Of a stretch of DNA of 64,000 nucleotides, positions 25,686-35,449 are shown piece by piece (position 1 is the stretch's first letter; each line of letters starts with the position of its first letter). The stretch comes from JAVKDP01 sp040222185. GTDB taxonomy: Bacteria > Bacteroidota > Rhodothermia > Balneolales > Balneolaceae. The position numbers were made by a program, and so were the translations under genes. The stretch lies in NCBI GenBank assembly GCA_040222185.1, contig JAVKDP010000044.1, positions 33,681 to 97,680 on the forward strand. The letters run 5' to 3'. The notes under the pieces are model-generated. The model was not told the origin of the DNA and made no database searches. It saw only the letters and a program-made list of their open reading frames with translations.

Positions 25686-28600
25686 TTAGAAACTAATATC
25701 GATTCCACCATATACCTGCTTCTCAGTTGGGTATGAAGCAAAGATTTGGTTTCCGTAGATATCATTTACACCTCTAGCAAACTCTGGGTCATACCATGGC
25801 CAAGAAGTTATAGTAACAAGGTTAATTGCAGAAGCATACAGTCTCACGCTACGTACACCAAGTCCATCAAGGAATTCAGCTGGTAGGTTGTAGCTTAATG
25901 AAACGTTTTTCAAACGAATATAACTTGCGTTGTAGATCGCTTGAGTTCCTAACTGAGTACGGTAGTTATCAGTCTCAGGATAATCGTTACCACCTTCGAT
26001 TGCTCTTGGGTAATAAGTGATATCACCAGGATTTCTCCATCTGTCAAGAACTTCAGTGTTCAGGTTCATTAAGAAATCAGGAGTTCTAGTGAAGTAGTAA
26101 TCAGTACCAGGGAATGCCCATTGACCAACACTAAACTGTAGGAAAGCGTCAAGACTTAGTCCTTTATAACTGAAAGTATTACCAAGTCCACCAACGGCAT
26201 CAGCAACACCATCTTTGTACTCTACTCTATCAGCTACACCAGGAGTGTAAGAAATGTTTCCATCAGCATCGTACCACATTGGACGACCGTCAGCAGGGTT
26301 AACACCAGCCCATCTTGGAACCTGGATAACACCTAATTGCTTACCAATTTGTAGAGATGTGAATCTGTCATCAGGACGGATATCAACACCATCAGGTAGC
26401 TCAAGAATTTCACTACGAGTGAAAGCTACGTTAAATCTAGTATTCCAGTTGAAGCTGTTAGTACTAACGTTAGTAGTGTTAACTTCGAACTCAATACCTT
26501 CATTTCTGATGCTACCAATGTTTTCAGTAATTGAACCGAATCCACTATCGCTAGGTAACGGACGACCAAATAATAGTTCGTCATTATCTTTTTGGTAAAG
26601 GTCAATAGAACCAAATACTCTACCTTCAAATAATTCGTAATCTAAACCGATGTTTAATTCCTTCGCTTCTTCCCAAGTTAGGTTGTTGTTCGCTAACTGA
26701 GTAGGAGTTACAGCAGAAGAACCTAAATACGTACCGTTTAGACCGAATAAGTTCTGAGAGTTAAAGTTACCAATCGCAGAGTTACCAGTAATACCGTAAC
26801 CTACTCTTAGTTTAAGATCATCAAAAAGTCCATCAGGGAAGAAATCTTCTTCACTAATTCTCCAAGCACCAGATACAGATGGGAAGAATGCCCAACGTAC
26901 ATCAGCACCAAAACGAGAGTGACCGTCATAACGACCAGTAAATGATAAGAAGTACTTCTCGTCGTAGTTATACTTCAGGTTAGTAAAGTAACTAGATACG
27001 ATATACTGAGTATTAGAACCACCAGCACTTACAGGAGTAGCAGTTGCGTTCAGTACATCAAAGAAAGAACCTGCAATGTTATCACCTCTAGTGTTGTAAG
27101 TTTCTGAGTAAACATTTTTGTACTCAGTACCAGCAAGACCAGAAACATTATGAATTCTATCAAAAGTGTAACGACCGCTAAATACTAGACGGCTTTGAAC
27201 GTTTTGGATGTTTCTGTTAACATAAGTAATCCAACCATTTTGAACAGGAGCTGCAATTGCAGATCTGTACTGCTCATCCTGAGTGTTACGGTAATCAACA
27301 GCTACCTGGCCACGAACGTTTAACCAGTTTGTGATTTCATAAGTCATGCTCGCATCAGCAAGTACTTGGTTAACTTCAACACTTCTGTCAACTTCGTCAC
27401 GAACAACAGCTGGGTTGTTATTTAGACCGAAACGAGTTTCAGGGTTGTAAGATCCATCAGCAAGGTATGGGAAACTCATTGGAGCTTCGAACATAGCCTG
27501 AGAAGGAGGACAGTTAATAAAGTTACCATCCTGGCAAACACCAAATTGAGTACTTCTAGAAACGTTTAACGTAACAGCAGTGCTTAATTTGCTATTGATT
27601 CTGTGATCAATATTAGTTCTTAAGTTAACTCTTGTAAAGTCAGTATTGAAAGCAGTTCCTTCTGTGTCTTCAAAACCACCAGAAAGGAAATATGTAGTTG
27701 ATTCGTTACCACCAGATACAGATAGAGAGTACTTTTCAGTTACACCTTCATCAAAAATGAAATCCTGCCAATCAGTATTTGGAAGAGTAGGATTATCTGG
27801 ATCGTATCCTGGTGCATTAGCTGCATCAAAGAAAGAAACAAAGAAATCAAAATAATCTTGAGTGTAGAATGAGATGTCTTCAGTTAAAGCAACACCATCA
27901 TTAATAGCGAATGCTTCACCCATGTATTGAACATACTGATCAGAAGAAATGTAATCTACGTTTCTAGAAAGATTTCTAATACCACGCTCAACATTAGCAC
28001 TAACTTGAGTAGCACCTCTTTGTCCACGCTTAGTAGTAATGATAACTACACCAGCAGCAGCCTGAGATCCATAGATTGCAGAAGCAGCAGCATCTTTCAA
28101 TACTTCAATAGATTCGATATCAGCAGGGTTAATAGCATTTAATGGAGTAGTACTTGTTAAATTAGAAGTATTTCCAAGTTCAATTTGTACACCATCAACG
28201 ATGTAAAGCGGCTCAGAAGCAGCGTTTACAGAACCATTACCACGAATATTTACCTGGAACGCAGAACCTGGGTTTCCAGAAGTAGTACTGATTGTTACCC
28301 CAGCAGCACGACCTTGTAGTATGGATTGAGCATTTTGTAACGATACATTTTGAATTTCAGATGCTCGTACACTAGATATAGAACCTGTTAATTCTCGTTT
28401 GGTAGTAACTGCATAGCCGGACACAACAAGTTCATCTAATCCAATCGAATCAAATTCTAAAGTTGCGTTCAGGACAGTTTCTTGATTCGATGAAACAGTA
28501 ACTGTTCTCTCGAATGTTGTGTAACCAATAAATGTAACTGTAACTGTATAGGTACCAGAAGGGACATTTTCGATTCTGTAGTCACCGTCGGCATCAGTAG

Positions 28601-28754
28601 CATCGCCACGGTTTAACTCCACAATCAAAACACTCGCACCTGGAACGGTTTCGCCGTCAGTGTCTGTAACAGTACCACGTATCACACCTTGTGCGTAGAT
28701 ACCTGCAGACAAAGAGAAGGCACAGACTAACATTGTTAGTAACTTCTTTAACAT
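25686..28754 (-). CDS. susC: SusC/RagA-family TonB-linked outer membrane transporter
   Basis: 1022 residues from the ATG at 28754, chosen because GAGG lies seven bases upstream; an ATG four codons earlier is possible. A signal peptide (to about residue 22, IYAQG) is followed by a carboxypeptidase-regulatory-like domain (GVIRGTVTDTDGETVPGASV to LNATLEF), a plug domain (QNVSLQNAQSILQGRAAGVTI, PLYIVDGV, INPADIESIEVLKDAAASAIYG) and a large beta barrel. It should import a ligand bound by SusD using TonB energy. No glycoside hydrolase, peptidase or sigma/anti-sigma pair is adjacent, so the substrate cannot be inferred. Confidence 0.96.
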   Translation of the reverse strand: MLKKLLTMLVCAFSLSAGIYAQGVIRGTVTDTDGETVPGASVLIVELNRGDATDADGDYRIENVPSGTYTVTVTFIGYTTFERTVTVSSNQETVLNATLEFDSIGLDELVVSGYAVTTKRELTGSISSVRASEIQNVSLQNAQSILQGRAAGVTISTTSGNPGSAFQVNIRGNGSVNAASEPLYIVDGVQIELGNTSNLTSTTPLNAINPADIESIEVLKDAAASAIYGSQAAAGVVIITTKRGQRGATQVSANVERGIRNLSRNVDYISSDQYVQYMGEAFAINDGVALTEDISFYTQDYFDFFVSFFDAANAPGYDPDNPTLPNTDWQDFIFDEGVTEKYSLSVSGGNESTTYFLSGGFEDTEGTAFNTDFTRVNLRTNIDHRINSKLSTAVTLNVSRSTQFGVCQDGNFINCPPSQAMFEAPMSFPYLADGSYNPETRFGLNNNPAVVRDEVDRSVEVNQVLADASMTYEITNWLNVRGQVAVDYRNTQDEQYRSAIAAPVQNGWITYVNRNIQNVQSRLVFSGRYTFDRIHNVSGLAGTEYKNVYSETYNTRGDNIAGSFFDVLNATATPVSAGGSNTQYIVSSYFTNLKYNYDEKYFLSFTGRYDGHSRFGADVRWAFFPSVSGAWRISEEDFFPDGLFDDLKLRVGYGITGNSAIGNFNSQNLFGLNGTYLGSSAVTPTQLANNNLTWEEAKELNIGLDYELFEGRVFGSIDLYQKDNDELLFGRPLPSDSGFGSITENIGSIRNEGIEFEVNTTNVSTNSFNWNTRFNVAFTRSEILELPDGVDIRPDDRFTSLQIGKQLGVIQVPRWAGVNPADGRPMWYDADGNISYTPGVADRVEYKDGVADAVGGLGNTFSYKGLSLDAFLQFSVGQWAFPGTDYYFTRTPDFLMNLNTEVLDRWRNPGDITYYPRAIEGGNDYPETDNYRTQLGTQAIYNASYIRLKNVSLSYNLPAEFLDGLGVRSVRLYASAINLVTITSWPWYDPEFARGVNDIYGNQIFASYPTEKQVYGGIDISF

Positions 28755-29034
28755 AGATGACCTCATATGTTTGTTTTTTATTAATAGTGAATCTTACTTG
28801 TAAGAGTAGCTTATAATCGTCACAAATAAGTATGCCTTCTAAATTCAACAATAAAAAAATATAAAGCAAGTCTTTACTTAATCTAATTACATGAAGCAAT
28901 GTGCGTATTTAGCACTATAAGTATAGATAAACGAATATTGGGAGTTATCCGAATCCTGATGCTGTTTGTTATCAACTAGATAAGGCACCTTTTAAATAAG
29001 GAATACTATATATATGCCTTTATTACCCAAAAAT
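28755..29034. promoter_or_regulatory. susC upstream region with a 14-bp inverted repeat
   Basis: About 280 bases without a gene. It must hold the promoter of the susCD operon, but no TAnnTTTG box on the - strand was found. A short inverted repeat TCTTAC-TT-GTAAGA at 28792-28805 lies 37 bases before the susC start and could be an operator or a 5' leader hairpin. Nothing else recognisable is seen. Confidence 0.35.
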
Positions 29035-29069
29035 AAAAAAAGCCTTTCCAGTTTTCCGGAAAGGCTTTT
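29035..29069 (-). terminator. intrinsic terminator of the tRNA gene
   Basis: A perfect 12-bp stem (AAAAGCCTTTCC / GGAAAGGCTTTT) with an eight-base loop and a U-run on the - strand, just five bases after the tRNA 3' end. Confidence 0.9.
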
Positions 29070-29073
29070 ATAG

Positions 29074-29146
<73 letters not shown>

Positions 29147-29159
29147 ATTTTGTGGATTA

Positions 29160-29192
29160 CAAATATACACTTTTTATCCCCCTAACATCAAT
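29160..29192 (-). promoter_or_regulatory. promoter of the initiator tRNA gene
   Basis: On the - strand ATTG (29192-29189), then 21 bases, then TATATTTG (29167-29160), which matches TAnnTTTG. The box ends 13 bases before the tRNA 5' end, the spacing expected for a stable-RNA promoter. The same ATTG/TATATTTG layout is found before rpmE. Confidence 0.7.
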
Positions 29193-29267
29193 ACAAAAGT
29201 TTTCTTTTTTTCAGCTCTGCTGATTTAATCTTTCTATATTTCAGGATAAAATTTAATTCCCCAAAAA

Positions 29268-30530
29268 ATGATTAGTACGAGTAAAGCAATAGAGCTAGAA
29301 AATGAGCACGGTGCACATAACTACCACCCTCTTCCGGTGGTGCTTTCGAAAGGTAAAGGTGTGTATGTATGGGATCCGGAAGGAAACCAATACTTTGATT
29401 TCTTATCAGCTTACTCTGCTGTAAACCAGGGTCATTGCCATCCGAAGATTACACAAGCACTTCAAGATCAAGCAGCAACACTGGCATTAACTTCCCGGGC
29501 TTTCTTTAATGATGTATTAGGAGAATATGAAAAGTTCATCACGAGCTTTTTCGATTTTGATAAAGTACTTCCTATGAACACAGGAGCTGAAGGAGTTGAG
29601 ACAGCAATCAAGTTATGTAGAAAATGGGCATACGAACGAAAAGGTATTCAAGAACAAGAAGCACTGATTATAGTATGTGAAGATAACTTCCATGGGAGAA
29701 CAACTACTATCATCTCTTTCTCAAATGATGAAGATGCCAAAAAGAACTTTGGGCCTTATACACCGGGCTTTATCAAAATCCCATATAATGATATTCAAGC
29801 TCTAGAGAGTGCATTGAGTCTACCTAACGTTGCTGGATTTTTAGTAGAACCAATTCAAGGAGAAGCTGGAGTAGTTGTTCCTGATAGTGACTTCATTTCT
29901 AAGGCTGCAACACTGTGTAAAGAAAATGAGGTTTTATTTATTGCTGATGAAGTACAAACAGGTATAGCACGTACTGGTTCTTTACTTGCTGTATGTGGTA
30001 ATTGTAATTGTCCAGGTAAATGTGAGCGAGGTAGTACCTATATAAAACCGGATATACTAATTCTTGGTAAAGCTCTGTCAGGAGGATCATATCCAGTCTC
30101 AGCAGTACTTGCAGATAACGAAGTAATGGACGTGATAAAACCAGGGCAACACGGTTCAACCTATGGTGGAAATCCCATCGCTTGTAAAGTAGCTATTGCT
30201 GCACTTGAAGTTGTAAATGAAGAAGCACTAGCTCAAAATGCCCGAACACTTGGTAAATTATTCAGAACTGAAATGAAAAAAATAGTAGAGGCCCATGATC
30301 TATTTGTTAGTGTTAGGGGCCGAGGCTTACTGAATGCTGTGATAATTAATGACAGCCCGGAAAGTGATACCGCATGGAGATTTTGCCTTGATTTAAAAAA
30401 GAATGGATTGCTCGCAAAACCTACGCATGGAAATATCATTCGATTCGCTCCTCCCCTTGTAATGACGGAAGATCAATTAATGGAGTGCGTATATATAATA
30501 AGGAAGACCGCTGATCAATTTATGAAATAG
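29268..30530 (+). CDS. rocD: Ornithine aminotransferase
   Basis: 420 residues, class III PLP aminotransferase. Motifs: NTGAEGVETAIKLCRKW near 104-120, FHGRTTTIISFS, EPIQGEAGVVVP, FIADEVQTGIARTG (D227 contacts the PLP nitrogen) and LGKALSGG with the PLP lysine K268. The pattern is that of ornithine-oxoacid transaminases, giving glutamate semialdehyde and linking arginine/ornithine and proline. It carries a cysteine cluster (C243, C246, C248, C252; C-x2-C-x-C-x3-C) between the D227 and K268 segments, seen to my knowledge in some Bacteroidota homologues. It precedes the paralogous lysine aminotransferase gene by 316 bases. Confidence 0.93.
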   Translation: MISTSKAIELENEHGAHNYHPLPVVLSKGKGVYVWDPEGNQYFDFLSAYSAVNQGHCHPKITQALQDQAATLALTSRAFFNDVLGEYEKFITSFFDFDKVLPMNTGAEGVETAIKLCRKWAYERKGIQEQEALIIVCEDNFHGRTTTIISFSNDEDAKKNFGPYTPGFIKIPYNDIQALESALSLPNVAGFLVEPIQGEAGVVVPDSDFISKAATLCKENEVLFIADEVQTGIARTGSLLAVCGNCNCPGKCERGSTYIKPDILILGKALSGGSYPVSAVLADNEVMDVIKPGQHGSTYGGNPIACKVAIAALEVVNEEALAQNARTLGKLFRTEMKKIVEAHDLFVSVRGRGLLNAVIINDSPESDTAWRFCLDLKKNGLLAKPTHGNIIRFAPPLVMTEDQLMECVYIIRKTADQFMK

Positions 30531-30846
30531 AAGTCAGCTATATATATAAGGTCAATCAAAAGCTGTAATAGAGACGAAAATAGCCAATAAAAAATATTGC
30601 ATATATATAAGGTCTAAATATTTAGCTAAACATAGCATCTCTTTTTTACCTAAGCCAGCTCATTCTACTTCTGTTTACCTCCTGTAACTAGAAAATATAA
30701 AAGCGCTTTTCCAGATTATATGAGTTAAAAATCGCTCAAAGCGAATGATGAAAAAACAAGAATTATAGGCTATACACTTTAAACGCTATTGAGAGAATTT
30801 GCGGTATTCCATAGCTTTAAGAAATTCCACTCTAAACAGATTTTTA
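30531..30846 (+). repeat. rocD-lat intergenic region with a 14-bp direct repeat
   Basis: 316 bases with no credible gene. An exact 14-bp repeat ATATATATAAGGTC occurs at 30540-30553 and 30601-30614, 61 bases apart (about six helical turns). The second copy runs into a 12-bp palindrome CTAAATATTTAG at 30614-30625. The rest is AT-rich; the repeats could be regulator sites for the lysine aminotransferase gene or simple AT drift. Confidence 0.5.
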
Positions 30847-32196
30847 ATGCCTACAACAACTACTGCTATTCATCCTGATCAGGTTCACAAGATTCTTAAC
30901 AAACATTTACTCACTGATGGTTTTGAAATGGTGTTAGACCTTGAAAAAAGTCAGGGCCCTTATTTATACGATTCTAAATCAGGAAAGCAGTATTTGGACT
31001 TTTTCACCTTCTTCGCATCTAACCCTTTAGGCATGAATCACCCTAAGATTGCAGGGGATTTTGACTTTGTTTCAAAGCTAGGAAGAACTGCTATTAACAA
31101 ACCTTCAAACTCAGATGTTTATACCAATGAGTTAGCGGAATTCATGAGCTCATTTAGCAGGGTTGCGGTTCCAGAACACCTACCCCATTCTTTCTTTATT
31201 TCAGGTGGTGCTTTGGCTGTAGAAAATGCTATGAAAGTAGCTTTTGACTGGAAAGTTCAGAAAAATTTCCAGAAAGGTTACAGACATGAGCTAGGACATA
31301 AGGTTCTACATTTTGAAAAAGCCTTTCATGGCCGTTCCGGGTATACACTTTCAGTTACTAACACGGTTGAGGATAAAGTTAAATACTTCCCAAAATTTGA
31401 CTGGCCGCGAGTTATTAGTCCGGCCAACATGTTCCCGGAAACAGTAGATGGTTTAGCTTCTGTGGCTAAGCAGGAAGAACTTGCTATTTTACAAGCTGAG
31501 CGATATTTCGAGTTATATAAAGATGATATTGCCTGTATTCTCATTGAACCTATACAAGGTGAAGGTGGTGATCGACATTTCAGGCTCGAATTCCATAAAG
31601 CGTTACGTGAATTAGCTTACAAACACGAAGCTTTACTTATTTATGACGAGGTTCAGACTGGTGTTGGAATGACGGGTAAATTCTGGGCCCATGAACACTT
31701 TGTGACTCCAGATATCATTTCGTTCGGGAAAAAAGCTCAGGTTTGCGGAATACTAGCCGGCCCACGTGTCGACGAAGTTGAAACAAACTGCTTTGCGGTT
31801 TCTTCCAGAATCAACTCAACATGGGGTGGAAACCTTGTTGATATGGTTCGTTTTGGAAGAATTCTGAATATTATTGAGGAAGATAACCTGGTTCAGAATG
31901 CTGCTTATGTTGGCGAACACCTTGTATCAAGATTAGTACATCTTACAGAAAAACATGAATACCTGTCTAACCCTCGGGGTAAAGGGTTATTCTGTGCAAT
32001 TGACCTTCCCGATTCACACTCAAGAAATGCTGTGGTAAATGAATGTATTGCTAATGGTTTAATGATTCTTTCATGTGGTGATAACACAGTACGCTTCCGT
32101 CCTCCACTAACAATTACCACAGAACAAATTGATGAAGGTCTGGATATACTTGAGAAAGCTTATATCAAGTCGTTAGATAAATGCCCTGTAGCTTAA
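30847..32196 (+). CDS. lat: L-lysine 6-aminotransferase
   Basis: 449 residues from the ATG at 30847; a longer frame to 30799 adds 16 residues without family support. It is a class III PLP enzyme of the lysine-epsilon-aminotransferase type: DFFTFFASNPLGMNHPKI near 57, SFFISGGALAVENAMKVAFDWK, FHGRSGYTLSVTNT, IACILIEPIQGEGGDRHFR, LLIYDEVQTGVGMTGKFWA, and FGKKAQVCG with the PLP lysine. It converts lysine plus 2-oxoglutarate to 2-aminoadipate semialdehyde (piperideine carboxylate). That step begins lysine catabolism or supplies 2-aminoadipate; no dehydrogenase partner is adjacent. Confidence 0.92.
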   Translation: MPTTTTAIHPDQVHKILNKHLLTDGFEMVLDLEKSQGPYLYDSKSGKQYLDFFTFFASNPLGMNHPKIAGDFDFVSKLGRTAINKPSNSDVYTNELAEFMSSFSRVAVPEHLPHSFFISGGALAVENAMKVAFDWKVQKNFQKGYRHELGHKVLHFEKAFHGRSGYTLSVTNTVEDKVKYFPKFDWPRVISPANMFPETVDGLASVAKQEELAILQAERYFELYKDDIACILIEPIQGEGGDRHFRLEFHKALRELAYKHEALLIYDEVQTGVGMTGKFWAHEHFVTPDIISFGKKAQVCGILAGPRVDEVETNCFAVSSRINSTWGGNLVDMVRFGRILNIIEEDNLVQNAAYVGEHLVSRLVHLTEKHEYLSNPRGKGLFCAIDLPDSHSRNAVVNECIANGLMILSCGDNTVRFRPPLTITTEQIDEGLDILEKAYIKSLDKCPVA

Positions 32197-32206
32197 TACA
32201 GGGTAT

Positions 32207-32926
32207 TTACACCATTTGGTGACTTTCGGGTTGCATAACGATTTCATTTACTACCGAACCTTCAGGAGCCGTTACAACTGAAAGAATTGATTTTGCTATA
32301 GCATCCGGGTTTAGCATCATCTCTTTTTTAACCCTCATATTTACAAGTTCGTCATCCCAAAATGGTGTGTCTACACCTCCAAGATAGAACAGTGTGAATT
32401 TCACTTTGTCACGTTTTAGTTCTTCTACCAAAGCCCTGGTAAATCCTTGAATTGCGAACTTGGATGCAGCATATACTGAAGAGTTCTTCATTACATATTT
32501 TCCCATAGTTCCGGGGAACATAATCACATTTGTTGAGCTGTCTTCTTTCATGTACCTCAAAACTGTTTGAGTTACAAGGAAGGTTCCGTATACATTCGTA
32601 TCGATAACTGCTTTAGCGTCCTCAGGATTAATCTCTTTAAATGGCTGAATAAGACCTTTACCAAACGCATTGACAAGCACATCGATTTTGCCCAATCCGC
32701 TTTCAACTTCCTGTGCCATGTTCTCCACTGAGGCTATGTTTGTAGCATCTACCTGGATAGCATAGGCATCTCCCCCATTCTCATTGATTTCTTTGGCTAC
32801 CGCTTCGGCATTGGACTTGTCTCTACCTGCTAACACCACTCTTGCTCCTACTCTTGCAAATTCCTTTGCAGCCGATGACCCGATCCCTCCGGAGCCTCCA
32901 ACTATGAGTACAACCTTATTTTTCAT
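32207..32926 (-). CDS. Short-chain dehydrogenase/reductase
   Basis: 239 residues, a classical SDR. The NAD(P)-binding GGSGGIGSS lies at residues 9-17, the NAFG motif near 86-89, and the catalytic YAASK near 152-156, with a downstream GGVDTPFW. The R-D pair after the second strand (AGRDKSNAE) suggests NADPH preference. The substrate cannot be told from sequence. It ends 10 bases from convergent lat and is followed upstream by purL on the same strand after 102 bases. Confidence 0.88.
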   Translation of the reverse strand: MKNKVVLIVGGSGGIGSSAAKEFARVGARVVLAGRDKSNAEAVAKEINENGGDAYAIQVDATNIASVENMAQEVESGLGKIDVLVNAFGKGLIQPFKEINPEDAKAVIDTNVYGTFLVTQTVLRYMKEDSSTNVIMFPGTMGKYVMKNSSVYAASKFAIQGFTRALVEELKRDKVKFTLFYLGGVDTPFWDDELVNMRVKKEMMLNPDAIAKSILSVVTAPEGSVVNEIVMQPESHQMV

Positions 32927-33028
32927 TTCCCAATATCCTTTCTTGATGAATAGTCAACTGGGTAAATGAAATATGGAGTAGTTTTCGTTCCCTCGAATTT
33001 ATGATTTGGCTAAATGCAGTCCCAAAAT

Positions 33029-35278
33029 CTAAAGTGACTCAACAACATTCATCGCATCTGGTATCACTGATTCATACGTAGCTTTCATATCGGCTACATC
33101 CAGAGAGCAAGCTCCTTCAATATTCAAAGTACTTCCAGAAACTTTACCTAATTGCGTAACTGGTACATTGGCATTCTTGAAATGAGCCAAAGTAGCTTCG
33201 AGATTTGATTCAGAAACAGTAATTACTACCCCAGATTGAGCTTCGCTAAAAAGTACTTCGTGCTTTGAGCCAGATAGAGCATCAACATTTACATTTGCTC
33301 CGACCCCACCATGAATAGCCATCTCGGCAAGTGTGATAGATAAACCACCATCTGAGATATCATGTGCTGCAGTTATTAATCCTGCTTTAATAGCGGATAA
33401 TAGAGCGTCCTGCATATTAACCTCAAAATCGATATCTAACTCGGGAGCATCGCCCGTAGTTTTATTATGAATAACTTTAAGGAACTCAGATCCACCCAGG
33501 CCTTTTCGGTCAGCTCCAATATATAGTACAACATCTCCCTCATTCTTGAAGTCCGGAGTCATCGCATGATTCTCGACATCTTCAATCAATCCAAGCATAC
33601 CAATAATCGGTGATGGGAAAATGGCATTATTTATATTTTCATTATAGAAACTTACGTTCCCTCCGGTAACCGGTGTGTTTAATGCTCTGCAGGCATCTCC
33701 CATTCCACCTAAGGCTTCTTTAAAAGTCCAGTAAACCTCCGGTTTGTATGGATTTCCAAAGTTAAGGCAATTAGTAATAGCTAAAGGTTTACCTCCGGCA
33801 CAAACAACATTCCGGGCAGACTCGATCACTGCAATTTGCCCACCTCTTCTAGGATTCAGATAAACATAGCGGCCATTACAATCTGTTTTGGCAACAAGAC
33901 CTTTATTGGTTCCTTTAATACGAATCACACCTGCATCAGATGCTCCCGGAGCTGTAACTGTATTGGTTCTTACCGTAGTATCATATTGTTCATGAACCCA
34001 CTTCTTAGAAGCTATATTCGGTGAATTCAATAATCTCTTAATTGTATCAGAATGATCTTGAGGATGAGTTAAAGAGTCCAGGTCAAAATTTTGAGTTTCT
34101 TCCAGATACTCAGGCTTTTTTGTCTCCCGAATATACTGAGGAGCTCCCCCACCCAATACCAGATGCTCTGCAGGAATATCTGCTTTAATCTCACCATTTT
34201 TTAAATACGTAACCCGGTCTGTATCTACAACCTCTCCAATTACTACACCGTGTAAATCCCACTTTTCATACACGTCAATAACTTCTTGCTCACGACCTTT
34301 CACCGCTACTACAAGCATACGTTCCTGGCTTTCCGAAAGTAAAAGTTCATATGCTGTCATTCCGTCTTCACGCGCTGGAACTTTATCCAAATCAATAAGA
34401 AGTCCTTGTTCACCTTTTGCAGTCATTTCACTTGTTGAACAAGCAATTCCTGCCGCACCCATATCCTGCATCCCGATAATAGCACCAGTCTTAAGCACTT
34501 CAAGGCTAGCTTCTAATAACAGTTTTTCTGTAAATGGATCTCCTACCTGAACACTGGTTTTCTTTGCTTCACTTTCTTCACTTATTTCTTCGGAAGCGAA
34601 GGTTGCACCATGAATCCCATCTCGACCTGTACTTGCTCCTACAATCAAAACAGGATTACCAATTCCCTGGGCAATTGCTGAAACTGTTTTCCCTGCCTCA
34701 ACCAAACCAATGCTCATTGCATTAACAAGAGGATTCCCTTCATAACTTTCATCAAAATAGACCTCACCGCCAATTACAGGAATACCAAATGAGTTTCCAT
34801 AATCACCGATTCCACGAACTACACCATCCAGCAAGAAGCGAACATTTGGATTCTCCATACTACCAAACCGAAGTGAATTCAAGCTGGCAACCGGTCGAGC
34901 ACCCATAGTAAAGATGTCTCTATGAATCCCACCTACACCAGTAGCCGCTCCCTGGTATGGTTCTACTGCTGAAGGATGATTATGGCTCTCAATTTTGAAT
35001 GCACAACCTAAGCCATTACCAATATCAACAAGCCCGGCATTTTCTTCTCCTGCACCTACAAGCAGATGCTCCCCTTCACGAGGTAATTTTTTAAGTTCTA
35101 TGATTGAATTTTTATAAGAACAATGTTCACTCCACATTACAGAATAAACCCCGAGTTCTGTAAAGGTAGGCACCCGGCCTAACCGGGTTTTTATCATTTC
35201 AAATTCTTCTTCGTTTAAACCATGTTCGATTGCCAGATCAAGGTTTACTTCTGGTTCCTGCACGTTAGTTTGAGCCAT
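33029..35278 (-). CDS. purL: Phosphoribosylformylglycinamidine synthase subunit PurL
   Basis: 749 residues, the size of small PurL (the form that needs PurS and PurQ) and much shorter than the fused 1300-residue enzyme. Features include SVMWSEHCSYKNS near 47, IESHNHPSAVEPYQGAATGVGGI near 97-119, GDYGNSF, a second ATP-binding half starting near 420, GNVSFYNE, and ITAAHDISDGGLSITLAEM near 655. It converts FGAR, glutamine-derived ammonia and ATP to FGAM in purine synthesis. No other pur gene is adjacent. It diverges from the Rrf2 gene, sharing a 216-base upstream region. Confidence 0.96.
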   Translation of the reverse strand: MAQTNVQEPEVNLDLAIEHGLNEEEFEMIKTRLGRVPTFTELGVYSVMWSEHCSYKNSIIELKKLPREGEHLLVGAGEENAGLVDIGNGLGCAFKIESHNHPSAVEPYQGAATGVGGIHRDIFTMGARPVASLNSLRFGSMENPNVRFLLDGVVRGIGDYGNSFGIPVIGGEVYFDESYEGNPLVNAMSIGLVEAGKTVSAIAQGIGNPVLIVGASTGRDGIHGATFASEEISEESEAKKTSVQVGDPFTEKLLLEASLEVLKTGAIIGMQDMGAAGIACSTSEMTAKGEQGLLIDLDKVPAREDGMTAYELLLSESQERMLVVAVKGREQEVIDVYEKWDLHGVVIGEVVDTDRVTYLKNGEIKADIPAEHLVLGGGAPQYIRETKKPEYLEETQNFDLDSLTHPQDHSDTIKRLLNSPNIASKKWVHEQYDTTVRTNTVTAPGASDAGVIRIKGTNKGLVAKTDCNGRYVYLNPRRGGQIAVIESARNVVCAGGKPLAITNCLNFGNPYKPEVYWTFKEALGGMGDACRALNTPVTGGNVSFYNENINNAIFPSPIIGMLGLIEDVENHAMTPDFKNEGDVVLYIGADRKGLGGSEFLKVIHNKTTGDAPELDIDFEVNMQDALLSAIKAGLITAAHDISDGGLSITLAEMAIHGGVGANVNVDALSGSKHEVLFSEAQSGVVITVSESNLEATLAHFKNANVPVTQLGKVSGSTLNIEGACSLDVADMKATYESVIPDAMNVVESL

Positions 35279-35449
35279 GAAATCCGTAGAGTTGTGAGTT
35301 TGAATTTTGAGAAGAATAAATGTACGAGGATTTTCAAATAAATAATGAAGAGGTTTTCCACGATTAATCCACAGCGCATCTTTTTTTCTCCTCTAAATTT
35401 TAATTAAATCAGTCTGGTTATTGCATCTTAATTCAAAGCTTCTTAAAAT

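Noticed and set aside
25392..25736. 114-codon + strand frame across susD-susC
   Set aside because: Shadow of two genes with clear domain structure.
26254..26598. 114-codon + strand frame in susC
   Set aside because: Antisense to the barrel domain; no start signals.
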